Source: Marinomonas algicola | Lineage (GTDB): Bacteria > Pseudomonadota > Gammaproteobacteria > Pseudomonadales > Marinomonadaceae | DNA length: 64,000 nt | Assembly (NCBI RefSeq): GCF_014805825.1 | Contig: NZ_CP061941.1 | Location: forward strand, 3,286,001-3,350,000 | Reading direction: 5' to 3' | Part shown: one piece after another, positions 8,943-18,188 of the stretch | How positions within the stretch are numbered: position 1 is the stretch's first letter | Layout of the letters: each line of letters opens with the position of its first letter | Notes under the pieces: model-generated | The model's database searches: none | What the model was told of the DNA's origin: nothing | The model's input: the letters and a program-made list of their open reading frames with translations, nothing else | Translations under genes and position numbers: made by a program

Positions 8943-9773
8943 ATGAAGACGAACGTAATGGCCGTTGTCGGCTCAACGGGTAAAACTGGCGAACGTGTTT
9001 TATCTCAGCTGCAAGCCCGAGGCTATAACACTCGGGGACTCTCACGTAACAGTGAATACGCCTTTGACTGGAACGATCAAAACAGCTGGAAAATAGCATT
9101 AGAAGGCGTAGAAACCGCTTATGTCACCTACTTTCCTGACCTAGCCCTTCCCAAGGCAGAGCATGATATTCGTGCTTTTGTTGATTTATCCAAAACGCTG
9201 GGGCTAAAACACATTGTACTTTTATCGGGTCGAGGTGAAGACGGCGCTCAGCTAGCCGAAAACATTCTCATCAATAGTGGATTGGAGTGGAACATAGTCC
9301 GAGCCAGTTGGTTTATGCAGAACTTCAGTGAAAGCGTTATGCTTGACGGACTGAAAGCGGGTGAATTGGTCTTGCCAGAGCCAAAAGCGAATGAACCCTT
9401 TATTGATGTTGACGACATCACCGATGTTGCCGTAGCCGCACTAACCCGTGCAGACCTTAGAAATCAAGTTCTGGAAATTACAGGACCTGAGCTGCTTTCT
9501 TTCGCGAGCTGCGTACAATCCATAGCGGAAGCAAGTCAACGCCATATTCGCTTTCAAACGGCTTCTATTGACGCGTATCTTGCGGCAGCAAAAGCTCAGG
9601 GGGTACCAGAAGACATGGCGTGGTTAATGAATGAATTATTTGTCCATGTTTTAGATGGTCGCAATGAAAGCACAACAAATACCGTGGCCGATGTGCTTGG
9701 TCGCCCTGCTAGGAACTTCAAACACTATGTTGAAAAAATGGCTGCCACAGGCGTTTGGAATGAATCGCTTTAA
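8943..9773 (+). CDS. NmrA-like NAD(P)-binding reductase/sensor
   Basis: Atypical short-chain dehydrogenase of the NmrA/QOR2 type, 276 aa. The dinucleotide-binding loop is VVGSTGKTGERVL at the N-terminus (GxTGxxG), and the Rossmann fold continues to HIVLLSGRGEDG and IVRASWFMQNF. Members are quinone or NADPH-linked oxidoreductases or redox sensors. AAAGGTGTATTT precedes the ATG. It is transcribed away from the AraC regulator and followed 33 bp later by a DUF1772 gene. Confidence 0.85.
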   Translation: MKTNVMAVVGSTGKTGERVLSQLQARGYNTRGLSRNSEYAFDWNDQNSWKIALEGVETAYVTYFPDLALPKAEHDIRAFVDLSKTLGLKHIVLLSGRGEDGAQLAENILINSGLEWNIVRASWFMQNFSESVMLDGLKAGELVLPEPKANEPFIDVDDITDVAVAALTRADLRNQVLEITGPELLSFASCVQSIAEASQRHIRFQTASIDAYLAAAKAQGVPEDMAWLMNELFVHVLDGRNESTTNTVADVLGRPARNFKHYVEKMAATGVWNESL

Positions 9774-9806
9774 AACACGACATTCACCAATTTAACGAGG
9801 TATTAC

Positions 9807-10262
9807 ATGATCGTTTTACTGATGGTCATCACCGGTATCATGGCGGGTATTTATTTTGCTTTCTCGGTATTCATAATGAAATCGTTGAGCCAACTGCCGA
9901 ATATTGAAGGCGCTAGGGCAATGAATAGAATTAATGATGTGATAATTAAGACCGTATTTTTGCCTCTTTTTTTAGGTTCAACTTTTTGGTATGCCGGTTT
10001 AATCATATGGTCATTCGTGAATTGGCAAAGTGGTCAATCCACGTTAATCATAAGTGCTTCTTTGGTGTACATAGTAGGCATGTTTTTAATCACTGTCATT
10101 GGCAACGTGCCACTGAATAAAAAACTGAAAGTAAGCGAAAATGACGAAAAAGAACTGAGCAAAACGTGGCCGTATTACCTTCAAAAATGGACACAGTTCA
10201 ACCATCTTAGAACATTAAGCGCCATGATATCGTTAGCGCTGTTAATTCTGTCACAGACGTAA
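9807..10262 (+). CDS. DUF1772 (anthrone-oxygenase-like) membrane protein
   Basis: A 151-aa inner-membrane protein with about four helices. The pattern GNVPLNKKL followed by a Trp/His-containing WTQFNHLRT segment is characteristic of DUF1772, a family related to fungal anthrone oxygenases but mostly uncharacterised in bacteria. ACGAGGTATTAC provides the ribosome-binding site. It is probably co-transcribed with the NmrA-like reductase, so the two may act on the same, perhaps quinone-like, compound; that is inference. Confidence 0.8.
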   Translation: MIVLLMVITGIMAGIYFAFSVFIMKSLSQLPNIEGARAMNRINDVIIKTVFLPLFLGSTFWYAGLIIWSFVNWQSGQSTLIISASLVYIVGMFLITVIGNVPLNKKLKVSENDEKELSKTWPYYLQKWTQFNHLRTLSAMISLALLILSQT

Positions 10263-10294
10263 CTCAACAAACCAGAAACAGATTACCTTACCAA

Positions 10295-10327
10295 CATCAC
10301 CTCGACCAAAAGGCAGCCGAGGTGATG
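10295..10327. terminator. Inverted repeat between convergent genes
   Basis: CATCACCTCG (10295-10304) pairs perfectly with CGAGGTGATG (10318-10327). It lies between the 3' ends of the DUF1772 gene and the convergent TRAP permease gene. There is no U-tract on either side, so this is only a likely bidirectional terminator. Confidence 0.45.
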
Positions 10328-10403
10328 GTCTTACATTATGGTCATGCAAGATGCATCATGCTGTCGAATATAAAGTCGTAACCTAATCGGCTTTATAGAA
10401 GCG

Positions 10404-11663
10404 TCATAAAAAGAAATTGGTCAATCTCGCCTCCCAGCACAAGAACACTAACGTAATCAGGCTTGATATCAAGAATGGCGTTAATGCTTTGAATATCTGC
10501 ATGGGTGTTGCGCCAGTCATGGAGGACGCAATAAACAAACCCGCTCCGACTGGAGGGGTAAGTAATCCTAATACCAAGGTTAAACAGACCACCACACCAA
10601 ACTGATAGGCATCAATACCGAACTGAGTTTGAGCTATTGGCAGTAGAATAGGCACCACCAATATCAACGCAGCAATTCCATCTATCACCATACCGACAAG
10701 CAACAAGACTCCCATTACCATAAGCAAAAATACAAACGGGTCTGAAGTTTGTTGCGCAATCCATGCGGCCGCGTTTTGCGGCACTTCTTCAAAGACAATA
10801 ACCCAGCCAAACACACCGGCCGCCGCAATCAGCATAATCACCATACCTGAATTATAAGCCGTACTTTTAAGAATACTCGGTAACTGGCGAAATCGTAGTT
10901 CTTTATAGATGAACTTTCCAACTAACAAAGCCCCTAAAGACGCCAAGGCGGCCGATTCGGTTGGCGTTGCTAATCCTGTCAAAATTCCACCAATAATAAT
11001 CACAGGAATCAAAATAGCGGGCAGTCCCATTATCATGTATTGCTTTGCTATTTCTCTCGTTGGCCACTCACCCTTTGGGTATTCGTACACGAGCCCCATG
11101 ATAGTGATCGCTAAAAAAAATAAAAAAGCCATGAGCAAACCTGGAATGATACCGGCTATAAACATTTCTGAAATCGGTACTTGCGCCAAAACACCAAACA
11201 AAACAAATAACATTGAGGGAGGAATGATTGGCGATAAAAGCCCACCAGCGGCGGTGATCGCGGCCGCATAAGGCTTGTCGTAACCTTCTTTTTCCATAGC
11301 GGGTACCATAGCACGTGACATAATGGCGATCTGCGAAGCCGCCGACCCCATAATGGCGGCCATCATCATGTTGGCCACAAGGTTTATGTATGCTAAACCG
11401 CCTTTAAAACCTCCGACCAAGATTCTTGCTAAATTGATCAACCGTAACGTCAGCCCACCTTCATTCATTAACTCTCCAGCTAACATGAACAAAGGAATCG
11501 CCATTAATCCATAGCTTTCAATTGCGCCGAATAGCTGTTGTAAATAAGAGTCTAAAAGCACCATGTTACCGGACGAGTAAATATACCAAAGCGCACTTAA
11601 CGCCAGCACCAAACAAATGGGCACAGCCATAAACAAAAGCCCCAAAAATACAAGCATAGTCAT
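10404..11663 (-). CDS. TRAP transporter large permease, DctM type
   Basis: Large membrane subunit of a tripartite ATP-independent periplasmic importer, which couples an ion gradient to uptake of an organic acid. It has about twelve helices over 419 aa, with conserved LxxPGLLMAF, LLSPIIPPSMLFVLFG and LTPPVGAGLFIA segments. ATG 11663 is preferred: AAAAAAGGAAGCACCTTT lies just before it and it overlaps the DctQ stop by four bases (ATGA). A longer upstream reading is less likely. It is the last gene of the dctPQM-order operon. Confidence 0.92.
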   Translation of the reverse strand: MTMLVFLGLLFMAVPICLVLALSALWYIYSSGNMVLLDSYLQQLFGAIESYGLMAIPLFMLAGELMNEGGLTLRLINLARILVGGFKGGLAYINLVANMMMAAIMGSAASQIAIMSRAMVPAMEKEGYDKPYAAAITAAGGLLSPIIPPSMLFVLFGVLAQVPISEMFIAGIIPGLLMAFLFFLAITIMGLVYEYPKGEWPTREIAKQYMIMGLPAILIPVIIIGGILTGLATPTESAALASLGALLVGKFIYKELRFRQLPSILKSTAYNSGMVIMLIAAAGVFGWVIVFEEVPQNAAAWIAQQTSDPFVFLLMVMGVLLLVGMVIDGIAALILVVPILLPIAQTQFGIDAYQFGVVVCLTLVLGLLTPPVGAGLFIASSMTGATPMQIFKALTPFLISSLITLVFLCWEARLTNFFL

Positions 11664-12208
11664 AAAGGTGCTTCCTTTTTTATTGTCGTACTGAGAAAAA
11701 GTTGAAGAATATTTGTGAAAGAATGGAGTAGCAGCGAGACAGAGAAAATAGGCAAGATTAACCATACCCAAAACTTACTCATGCCCAATGTACTCGTTTT
11801 TTCAGAGTACATAAAATTGAAGGTTTCGCCTTGAAAAGAGACGATATCAAACTTCTCCTGATACAATTCTATAGGAGCAAACCAGCGATAACATAACCAA
11901 ACCATAATCACAGCAAACAGCAAAACCATCAGGTCACTTAACAAAGTAAGCCATACCTTTACTTTGTCTGAAACCAAGTCTGTCAATATTGTTACCGCAA
12001 TGCTGTCACGTTTTTTTAATAAAACAGATGTCGCAAAAAACGTCATCCAAATCATACTGTAAATAGCTAGCTCATCTACCCAGTAAATAGCGTGCCCAAA
12101 TGCACGACTTATGATGTTAATTAAAATAAGCAACGTGACAATAGCCGCCATACTGGAGGCGAGAACAACTTCAGCTCGAAAAATGAGGTTAGATAAATGC
12201 TTTAACAT
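11660..12208 (-). CDS. TRAP transporter small permease, DctQ type
   Basis: Small membrane subunit of the TRAP importer with four predicted helices and the family segment IYWVDELAIYSMIWMTFFA with the hydrophobic core after it. ATG 12208 (MLKHLSNLIF) is preferred, with GGATGA seven bases upstream; a TTG start at 12220 would add four residues. The stop overlaps the DctM start by four bases, implying translational coupling. Confidence 0.9.
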   Translation of the reverse strand: MLKHLSNLIFRAEVVLASSMAAIVTLLILINIISRAFGHAIYWVDELAIYSMIWMTFFATSVLLKKRDSIAVTILTDLVSDKVKVWLTLLSDLMVLLFAVIMVWLCYRWFAPIELYQEKFDIVSFQGETFNFMYSEKTSTLGMSKFWVWLILPIFSVSLLLHSFTNILQLFLSTTIKKEAPL

Positions 12209-12256
12209 GATGTCATCCAAAGAGAAGTCGGCACAGTAGGTACCGACAACATAAAG

Positions 12257-13246
12257 TTACTGAGTTCTCAATTCCGCTGCCGTTTTACGCAAAGCACCTA
12301 AAGAAGGCGCTTTTGGAGCCCAGGTTTTTTCCCACTCTGTTATCGCATCAGATACTTGACCTTTAGTGGATTCCGTTACAACCACATCTAAAGAACGCAG
12401 TTTTGTTTCTAAGCCTTGTTCTTGGCCTTGGAAACGATCAATCACCTTATCCAGATGGGATTTCATTGTTTCTTTAATCAAGACTCGGTCTGCTTTACTT
12501 AGGTCTTTCCAAACACGACCGGAAACGACACCGACCATAGGAAACATCATGTGATTGGAAATAAGCAAGTTATTCGCTCTTTCGTAAAATTTCAAAATTA
12601 AAATGGAATCAAAATCCATATCAATCGCATCCACTTGGCCGTTCGCAAGGGCATCGTATACCGCAGGTAAAGGCAAAGGTGTCGGCGCAGCCCCAATTGC
12701 GTTGTAGAAGTCTCGTATTGGTTCAAACGGCGTAATACGAGTCTTTTTCCCATCTAGGTCAGCGGGAACACGTATTGGGTCACGGCTCAGCATTTGACGC
12801 ATTCCTGCCATACCATAACCGACTCCAATTAAGCCAGTGTGTTGTGGCAATGTATTTAGTAGACCTAACGCTGTATCCGACTTAAGTAAAGCCGCCGCTT
12901 CGTCAATGTTATCTACAAGGTATGGCGCATACAGTGCGCCAAATTCAGGAACACGATTGGATAGTTCAGCAATGGTCAAAAAAGCCATATCAAGCGCACC
13001 GGTTTGCATTTGCTGTACCATTTGAGCTTCATTCCCCAACTGTCTTGATGGAAACACTTTTACGACGTGCTCTCCATTCGATTTTTGGTTTAATTCATCT
13101 GCAAAATTTTGCGCTTCTTGGGTCCAAATATGCGGTACAGGGGTAATCAGACCAAGTTTAAAATCTCTCGCTTGTGCGGACACAGACAGGGCTAAAATGC
13201 TGACACCAGTCATTATCGGTAAGGCAATACGTTTTAAATAATTCAT
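12257..13246 (-). CDS. TRAP transporter periplasmic binding protein, DctP type
   Basis: Binds the TRAP substrate in the periplasm. A signal peptide is present (MNYLKRIALP, hydrophobic core, cleavage near SAQA), followed by family features: NQKSNGEHVVKVFPSRQLGNEAQMVQQMQTGALD, here split by loops, and DGKKTRITPFEPIRDFY around the substrate-binding Arg. ATG 13246 has AGGGAATTTA upstream; an ATG 21 bases earlier is less likely. A weak hairpin (GTCGG 12227-12231, CCGAC 12243-12247) follows the gene. The operon is divergent from antABC, so an aromatic carboxylate such as anthranilate is a reasonable guess for the substrate. Confidence 0.9.
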   Translation of the reverse strand: MNYLKRIALPIMTGVSILALSVSAQARDFKLGLITPVPHIWTQEAQNFADELNQKSNGEHVVKVFPSRQLGNEAQMVQQMQTGALDMAFLTIAELSNRVPEFGALYAPYLVDNIDEAAALLKSDTALGLLNTLPQHTGLIGVGYGMAGMRQMLSRDPIRVPADLDGKKTRITPFEPIRDFYNAIGAAPTPLPLPAVYDALANGQVDAIDMDFDSILILKFYERANNLLISNHMMFPMVGVVSGRVWKDLSKADRVLIKETMKSHLDKVIDRFQGQEQGLETKLRSLDVVVTESTKGQVSDAITEWEKTWAPKAPSLGALRKTAAELRTQ

Positions 13247-13402
13247 TAAATTCCCTGCTCTCTTCAATGTGATTTTTTATTGATGGTTTATCAAGGTCAT
13301 GTCTGGAAGATTAGGGGTCTCCCACACAGAAACAGCGTCATATTGCTGATAAATTCATCTAATCAGAGCAAGACCTACTGCGCTATCCGGTTAACTAGGA
13401 CA

Positions 13403-13592
13403 CACTATCCACATAATTTGAGGGTGTAATGTCATCATCATACTTAACGAATCACCCACTACAACCAGATCGAATAGAAGCGCATCCTCTGCCTACATCA
13501 TCACAAAGCCTTACACGATCCATTGTTACCTGAATAAAACGCGTTTGTGGACAGAGGCTCTTTGTGAGAAGTCGCTATTTTTGTGGATAGTG
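13403..13592. promoter_or_regulatory. Divergent TRAP/antABC regulatory region with repeated motif
   Basis: The motif TGTGGATAGTG occurs on the plus strand at 13582-13592 and, exactly, on the minus strand at 13403-13413. A near copy, TTTGTGGACAG, lies at 13544-13554, and a weaker one, TTTGTGAGAAG, at 13561-13571. The copies are oriented toward both divergent operons. Tandem asymmetric sites of this kind suit an AraC-family activator, and one is encoded right after antC. Binding is inferred. Confidence 0.45.
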
Positions 13593-13676
13593 ACAGACAA
13601 CGATATGGCTATTTATTTTTTCGTGTCGGGCTTTAAATAGAACGAATCAACAAAATAGGTGTGTTACGAGGTGTAT

Positions 13677-15062
13677 ATGAGCAAAGATAAGACTCTCTCT
13701 GAATGGCAAAATTACATTAAAAATTGTTTGGATTTTCGCGCTACTGACTCAGTATTTCGAGTAGCAAGAGACATATTCACCGAACCTGAATTATTTGATT
13801 TAGAAATGGAGAATATCTTCGAGAAAGTATGGATTTATGCTTGCCATGAAAGTGAGATACCGAATGCAAACGACTATGTCACCATGCAAGCTGGTCGTCA
13901 GCCAATGATCATCACCCGTGATGGCAAACATAATCTCAATGCCTTAATCAATTCCTGCCAACACAGAGGAACAACACTGACACGTATGTCAAAGGGCAAT
14001 CAATCGACTTTCACCTGCCCTTTCCACGCTTGGTGTTATAAAAGCGATGGCCGCCTTGTTAAAGTAAAAGCCCCAGGGGAGTACCCAGAAGGGTTTGATA
14101 AAGCAACACGAAACCTTAAAAAAGCCCGTATTAAGTCATACAGAGGGTTCGTTTTCATTTCGTTAGATGTTCAGGGTACAGATTCACTCGAAGACTACTT
14201 AGGGGATGCGAAAATTTTCCTAGATATGATGGTAGCTCAATCGCCAACAGGTGAACTTGAAGTACTACCAGGAAAATCGACCTATTCCTATGAAGGTAAC
14301 TGGAAGTTACAAAATGAAAATGGTCTCGATGGCTATCACGTGAGCACTGTTCATTATAACTATGTTGCCACAGTGCAACGCCGTAGCCAGCTTGATAACG
14401 AGAAAGGTGGTGTAGAAACCTTGGATTACAGTAAATTAGGTGCAGGAGACGCAGAAACAGACGATGGTTGGTTTGCTTTTCATAACGGTCATAGCCTTTT
14501 GTTTAGTGATATGGGTAATCCAACTGTTCGCCCAGGATACAGCGAGGTCATGCCGCGTTTACGAGAAGAGTACGGCGACCTCAAAGCCGAATGGATGATG
14601 CACCGTTTACGCAATTTAAACCTTTATCCTTCGCTGTTTTTTATGGATCAGATCAGCTCTCAACTGCGTATTATTCGTCCTGTTGCTTGGAACAAAACCG
14701 AGATTGTCAGCCAGTGTATTGGTGTCAAAGGCGAGTCAGCTCAAGCAAGAGAAAGTCGTATCCGCCAGTTCGAAGATTTCTTTAATGTTTCTGGTATGGG
14801 AACGCCTGACGACTTAGTTGAGTTTCGTGAAGCTCAACGTGGGTTCCAAGCGAAATTAGAACGTTGGAACGACATCAGTCGTGGTTGTCATACTTGGACA
14901 TCAAAACCCACAAAAAACACCCAAGATCTCAACATATCCCCAGCGATGACAGGGGTAGAGTTTACCCATGAAGGACTATTTGTAAATCAGCACAGTACTT
15001 GGCAAAAGCTTATGATAACGGGCTTAGATAAAGCGGAATTAACATTAAAGGAGGTTGAATAA
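13677..15062 (+). CDS. antA: Anthranilate 1,2-dioxygenase, large (Rieske oxygenase) subunit
   Basis: Catalytic alpha subunit of a ring-hydroxylating dioxygenase. With oxygen and electrons from the reductase it would convert anthranilate to catechol, CO2 and ammonia. The Rieske 2Fe-2S ligands are C94-x-H96 and C114-x2-H117. The mononuclear iron motif includes D218, H221 and H226 in ENGLDGYHVSTVH. The N-terminal run RVARDIFTEPELFDLEMENI is close to AntA and BenA. Because the small subunit resembles AntB far more than BenB, I call it anthranilate-type. ATG 13677 is preceded by ACGAGGTGTAT; a GTG 18 bases earlier is less likely. The stop overlaps antB by one base. Confidence 0.87.
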   Translation: MSKDKTLSEWQNYIKNCLDFRATDSVFRVARDIFTEPELFDLEMENIFEKVWIYACHESEIPNANDYVTMQAGRQPMIITRDGKHNLNALINSCQHRGTTLTRMSKGNQSTFTCPFHAWCYKSDGRLVKVKAPGEYPEGFDKATRNLKKARIKSYRGFVFISLDVQGTDSLEDYLGDAKIFLDMMVAQSPTGELEVLPGKSTYSYEGNWKLQNENGLDGYHVSTVHYNYVATVQRRSQLDNEKGGVETLDYSKLGAGDAETDDGWFAFHNGHSLLFSDMGNPTVRPGYSEVMPRLREEYGDLKAEWMMHRLRNLNLYPSLFFMDQISSQLRIIRPVAWNKTEIVSQCIGVKGESAQARESRIRQFEDFFNVSGMGTPDDLVEFREAQRGFQAKLERWNDISRGCHTWTSKPTKNTQDLNISPAMTGVEFTHEGLFVNQHSTWQKLMITGLDKAELTLKEVE

Positions 15063-15550
15063 TGTCTGAACTTCAACATCAAATAGAACAATTTTTATAT
15101 TATCAAGCCGCTCTTTGTGACAACAAAGAATGGGATGCTTACCTGGATACTTATACCGAAGACAGCACTTTTTGGATACCTCAGTGGGAATCTGAATACA
15201 CTTACGTTGCTGACCCCAAAAAAGGGATGTCACTCATCTATTATGCATCTCGCTCCGGATTAGAAGACAGGGTATACAGACTGCGCACAGGAAAGTCGTC
15301 CGCATCGAGTCCTCTACCTCGTACTCAGCATCAACTGTCTAATGTTAAGTTGAGTGATATCAGAGATAACAGCTTGGAAGTGACAGCCGGTTGGCAAACT
15401 AACTATACCCGAATGGGCCGTACAGAAATGCTTTACGGTGAAGTTAAGCTGAGCTTAGTAAAAGTCGACCTTGATTGGAAAATCAAAAGAAAACACTGCG
15501 TGGTGAACAACGACATTATTAATTCTGTCATGGATTTCTACCACGTTTAA
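15062..15550 (+). CDS. antB: Anthranilate 1,2-dioxygenase, small subunit
   Basis: Beta subunit of the dioxygenase, 162 aa, an NTF2-like fold that supports the alpha subunit. It matches what I know of Pseudomonas AntB almost throughout: IEQFLYYQAALCDNKEWDAYL, DPKKGMSLIYYASRSGLEDR, and the terminal INSVMDFYHV. The ATG shares its A with the antA stop (TAATG), and AAAGGAGGTTGAAT is an unusually strong ribosome-binding site inside the end of antA. Confidence 0.87.
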   Translation: MSELQHQIEQFLYYQAALCDNKEWDAYLDTYTEDSTFWIPQWESEYTYVADPKKGMSLIYYASRSGLEDRVYRLRTGKSSASSPLPRTQHQLSNVKLSDIRDNSLEVTAGWQTNYTRMGRTEMLYGEVKLSLVKVDLDWKIKRKHCVVNNDIINSVMDFYHV

Positions 15551-15578
15551 TTCTGCATTATATATTAAATTTACCACG

Positions 15579-15605
15579 AATCGGCATGCTCTTGCTTTGC
15601 CGATT
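15579..15605 (+). other. Hairpin between antB and antC
   Basis: AATCGGCA (15579-15586) pairs with TGCCGATT (15598-15605) in the 75-bp gap between antB and antC. No U-tract follows, so it is more likely an mRNA-stability or partial-attenuation element than a terminator. Confidence 0.5.
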
Positions 15606-15625
15606 GATGTTTGGAGAGTAATCCT

Positions 15626-16663
15626 ATGAATCATCGAGTTGCTTTAAACTTTAGTGACGGTAATAGCGTTTTTTTTGAAGCAAAACACAATGAATTATTG
15701 CTAGATGCGGCTTTTCGCAACGGCGTTGCCCTACCAGTAGATTGCCGAGAAGGGGTGTGCAGCACCTGTAAAGGTCTATGTGAATCTGGCAAATATGAAC
15801 AAGATTATATCGATGAAGACGCGTTATCAGAAGAAGAGATTGAAAACCGTTATATCCTTTCTTGCCAAACACGCGTTCAGTCACCCGCTTCGTTTTATTA
15901 TGATATAGACTCAGGTCTTTACTCTAACCTTAAATTAACCCGCTTTGAGGCTAGAGTGAGTAATATAGAAAACGTATCAGACAGCTCAGTTAATCTGCAT
16001 TTAACCCTCTCAGACCAGAGCGTAAAATTGGATTACCTAGCAGGACAGTATGCCAAAATACACATTCCTGACACCGATCAAAAACGTTCTTACTCCTTTG
16101 CTACATCCAGTAATAATAATGGGGAGTTACAGTTTTTGATTCGCGTTCTCCCTCAAGGAATCATGAGTGATTATGTTAAAAATCGCTGCCAAGTGGGCGA
16201 TACACTAACCTTAGACGCGCCGCTCGGATCTTTCTATCTGCGCGAGGTACAGCATCGCCTCATCATGGTGGCCGGTGGGACAGGTCTGTCTGCTTTTCTT
16301 TCCATGTTAGATGAACTGATTACGGCAACAAGATTCAACCCTGAGCTAAAAAACGTTCCGGTTGAATTATTTTATTGCGTTAGCCGTGAAGCGGACTTGT
16401 GCGAGTTAAGTAGACTGGATGCTTATAAAACCTTACTACCTAAATTCAGTTACCAGCTTATTATAAGTAATCCAAGCCGCACATTTACTGGACATAAAGG
16501 TCGAATAACCGATGTGTTAAATGCTCAAGACCTGCAATCTTCGACATTCGACATTTATGTTTGTGGACCCCCTCCTATGATAGAAGCGGTTAAAACATGG
16601 CTTACAGAGGAAGGCGTTAATAACGGAACATTGTATTTTGAGAAATTTGTTGCAAGCACTTAA
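15626..16663 (+). CDS. antC: Anthranilate 1,2-dioxygenase reductase component
   Basis: Passes electrons from NADH through FAD and a plant-type 2Fe-2S cluster to AntA. Domains in order: ferredoxin domain with CREGVCSTCKG and a fourth Cys in LSCQTRV; FAD-binding domain with RSYSFATSS; NAD-binding domain with MVAGGTGLSAFLSML and a terminal YVCGPPPMIEAVKTWL. ATG 15626 has GGAGAGTAATCCT upstream; a TTG 15 bases earlier is less likely. It is the third gene of the ant operon. Confidence 0.88.
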   Translation: MNHRVALNFSDGNSVFFEAKHNELLLDAAFRNGVALPVDCREGVCSTCKGLCESGKYEQDYIDEDALSEEEIENRYILSCQTRVQSPASFYYDIDSGLYSNLKLTRFEARVSNIENVSDSSVNLHLTLSDQSVKLDYLAGQYAKIHIPDTDQKRSYSFATSSNNNGELQFLIRVLPQGIMSDYVKNRCQVGDTLTLDAPLGSFYLREVQHRLIMVAGGTGLSAFLSMLDELITATRFNPELKNVPVELFYCVSREADLCELSRLDAYKTLLPKFSYQLIISNPSRTFTGHKGRITDVLNAQDLQSSTFDIYVCGPPPMIEAVKTWLTEEGVNNGTLYFEKFVAST

Positions 16664-17010
16664 TCATACCCAATGAAGGTATGTTAAGCACTGTTAAAGC
16701 GCACTGTAAGGATTATATTGCGCCTTGCAATGCGCTCACTTACCCCACTATTCAAGTAACACAAACGCCCTGATTACTTAATGACTATCCAGTTAATAGA
16801 TAAAAGCACTTTCTACCACCATTTAAGCAAAAAAATGAATCTGGTATAAGTATTGCTTTGTTTTACTACTAATTGATTATTAAGAACGCGCTACTGTCGG
16901 CCATCGAGCTTTATTTAATGTAGTTTGAGCAAGATGAAGCGTATCAGTATTACAACTCAATTTTTTAAGTTTATAAATATTCAATGTTCCTCTTTCCTCT
17001 GGAGAACAGC

Positions 17011-18003
17011 ATGTTGTTACCTCAAATTGAGCTAGAAACCCACTGTTCTAGTGCAAAGTATGCCAAACAATGGATGGATGATATTTGTGGCCCCCACGCA
17101 CTGGATATATGGGGGAGTAAACCTTTAGACTTTCACCACAAGGGCCATCGCCTCCCGAAACTTGGCATAGTAGCAGGGTCTCTTTCCTATGGAAGCAACG
17201 TTACTATTGGTGTCGATTCTGATAATAGCCTCAAAGGGTACAGTATTAGCTTGCCTCTACATGGCTATCAAAAACTTCGCTCGGCCGGATCAGAATTCTA
17301 TTCCAATGAAAACAATGGGCTCATTGTTTCACCAACATCTCAACAAGAACTCGAAATTAATGATAAATGTGAGAAGCTCCAATTATTGATTCCCTCTAAA
17401 GCCATGACCAGTGTCGCTGAAAGGTTAATTAAAGAGCCCATAAATGACTCAGTTCAATTTGATCCAGAAATGGATTTAATGCGCCCAGAAATGAAGGCAT
17501 GGTGGTGCATGTCACAAAAAATAGTGGAAGATTGGGGCTGTATCAGTGCACTATACAGCCAGCCAACAATGATAGATCACCTCGAATCTATGATTATAGA
17601 AGGATTGCTATTATCCCAACCAAATAATATCAGTCAAAAAATTCAACACGCCGAACATCCTTTCTCTCCAAGTATACCGGCCTATTTATTAAGGTCCTGT
17701 CATTGGATGAAAAAAAACGCACAATCAAAAGTCACCGTAGACGACGTAGCGGCTCACGCTGGCGTAAGCAAGTTCACCTTATTTGCGGGTTTTAGAGAGC
17801 ATTTGCAAACCAGTCCATTAGAGTGGTTAAAACACCATCGAATGCAACAAGTGAGATACGCCTTAATGCAATCCAACAGTCGAACTAAGGTTTCCAGTGT
17901 CGCCATGGAGTGGGGGTTTAATCATTTTGGTCGTTTCTCTCAACAATATCAGCAGGCCTTTGGAGAACTCCCATCTGAAACGCTGGTAAAAAGCCGACCA
18001 TAG
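17011..18003 (+). CDS. antR: AraC-family regulator, probable activator of antABC
   Basis: Regulator of 330 aa with an AraC-binding-like N-terminal half and a C-terminal double helix-turn-helix (VDDVAAHAGVSKFTLFAGFREHL; VSSVAMEWGFNHFGRFSQQY). This architecture matches AntR/XylS-type activators of aromatic dioxygenase operons, and it lies just after antC. ATG 17011 is preceded by CTCTGGAGAACAGC. The 347-bp gap before it (16664-17010) holds a short CATACC/GGTATG hairpin (16665-16683) and otherwise nothing I can name. The symbol is assigned by context. Confidence 0.7.
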   Translation: MLLPQIELETHCSSAKYAKQWMDDICGPHALDIWGSKPLDFHHKGHRLPKLGIVAGSLSYGSNVTIGVDSDNSLKGYSISLPLHGYQKLRSAGSEFYSNENNGLIVSPTSQQELEINDKCEKLQLLIPSKAMTSVAERLIKEPINDSVQFDPEMDLMRPEMKAWWCMSQKIVEDWGCISALYSQPTMIDHLESMIIEGLLLSQPNNISQKIQHAEHPFSPSIPAYLLRSCHWMKKNAQSKVTVDDVAAHAGVSKFTLFAGFREHLQTSPLEWLKHHRMQQVRYALMQSNSRTKVSSVAMEWGFNHFGRFSQQYQQAFGELPSETLVKSRP

Positions 18004-18188
18004 CAGCAAGACACCTTGTCAATCGAGGTTATCATCAAGCATTAAGCCGCACCTATGCTGATTATTTTTCATACTATTTATTAAACAGACTGTTTTCTAG
18101 ATAAGGATATGAAACAACTAAAATCCATTCACTATCACTGTGGCCTGCTCTCTCTCCAGACCACTATGAGTTTTCTATACTCCAAAAA

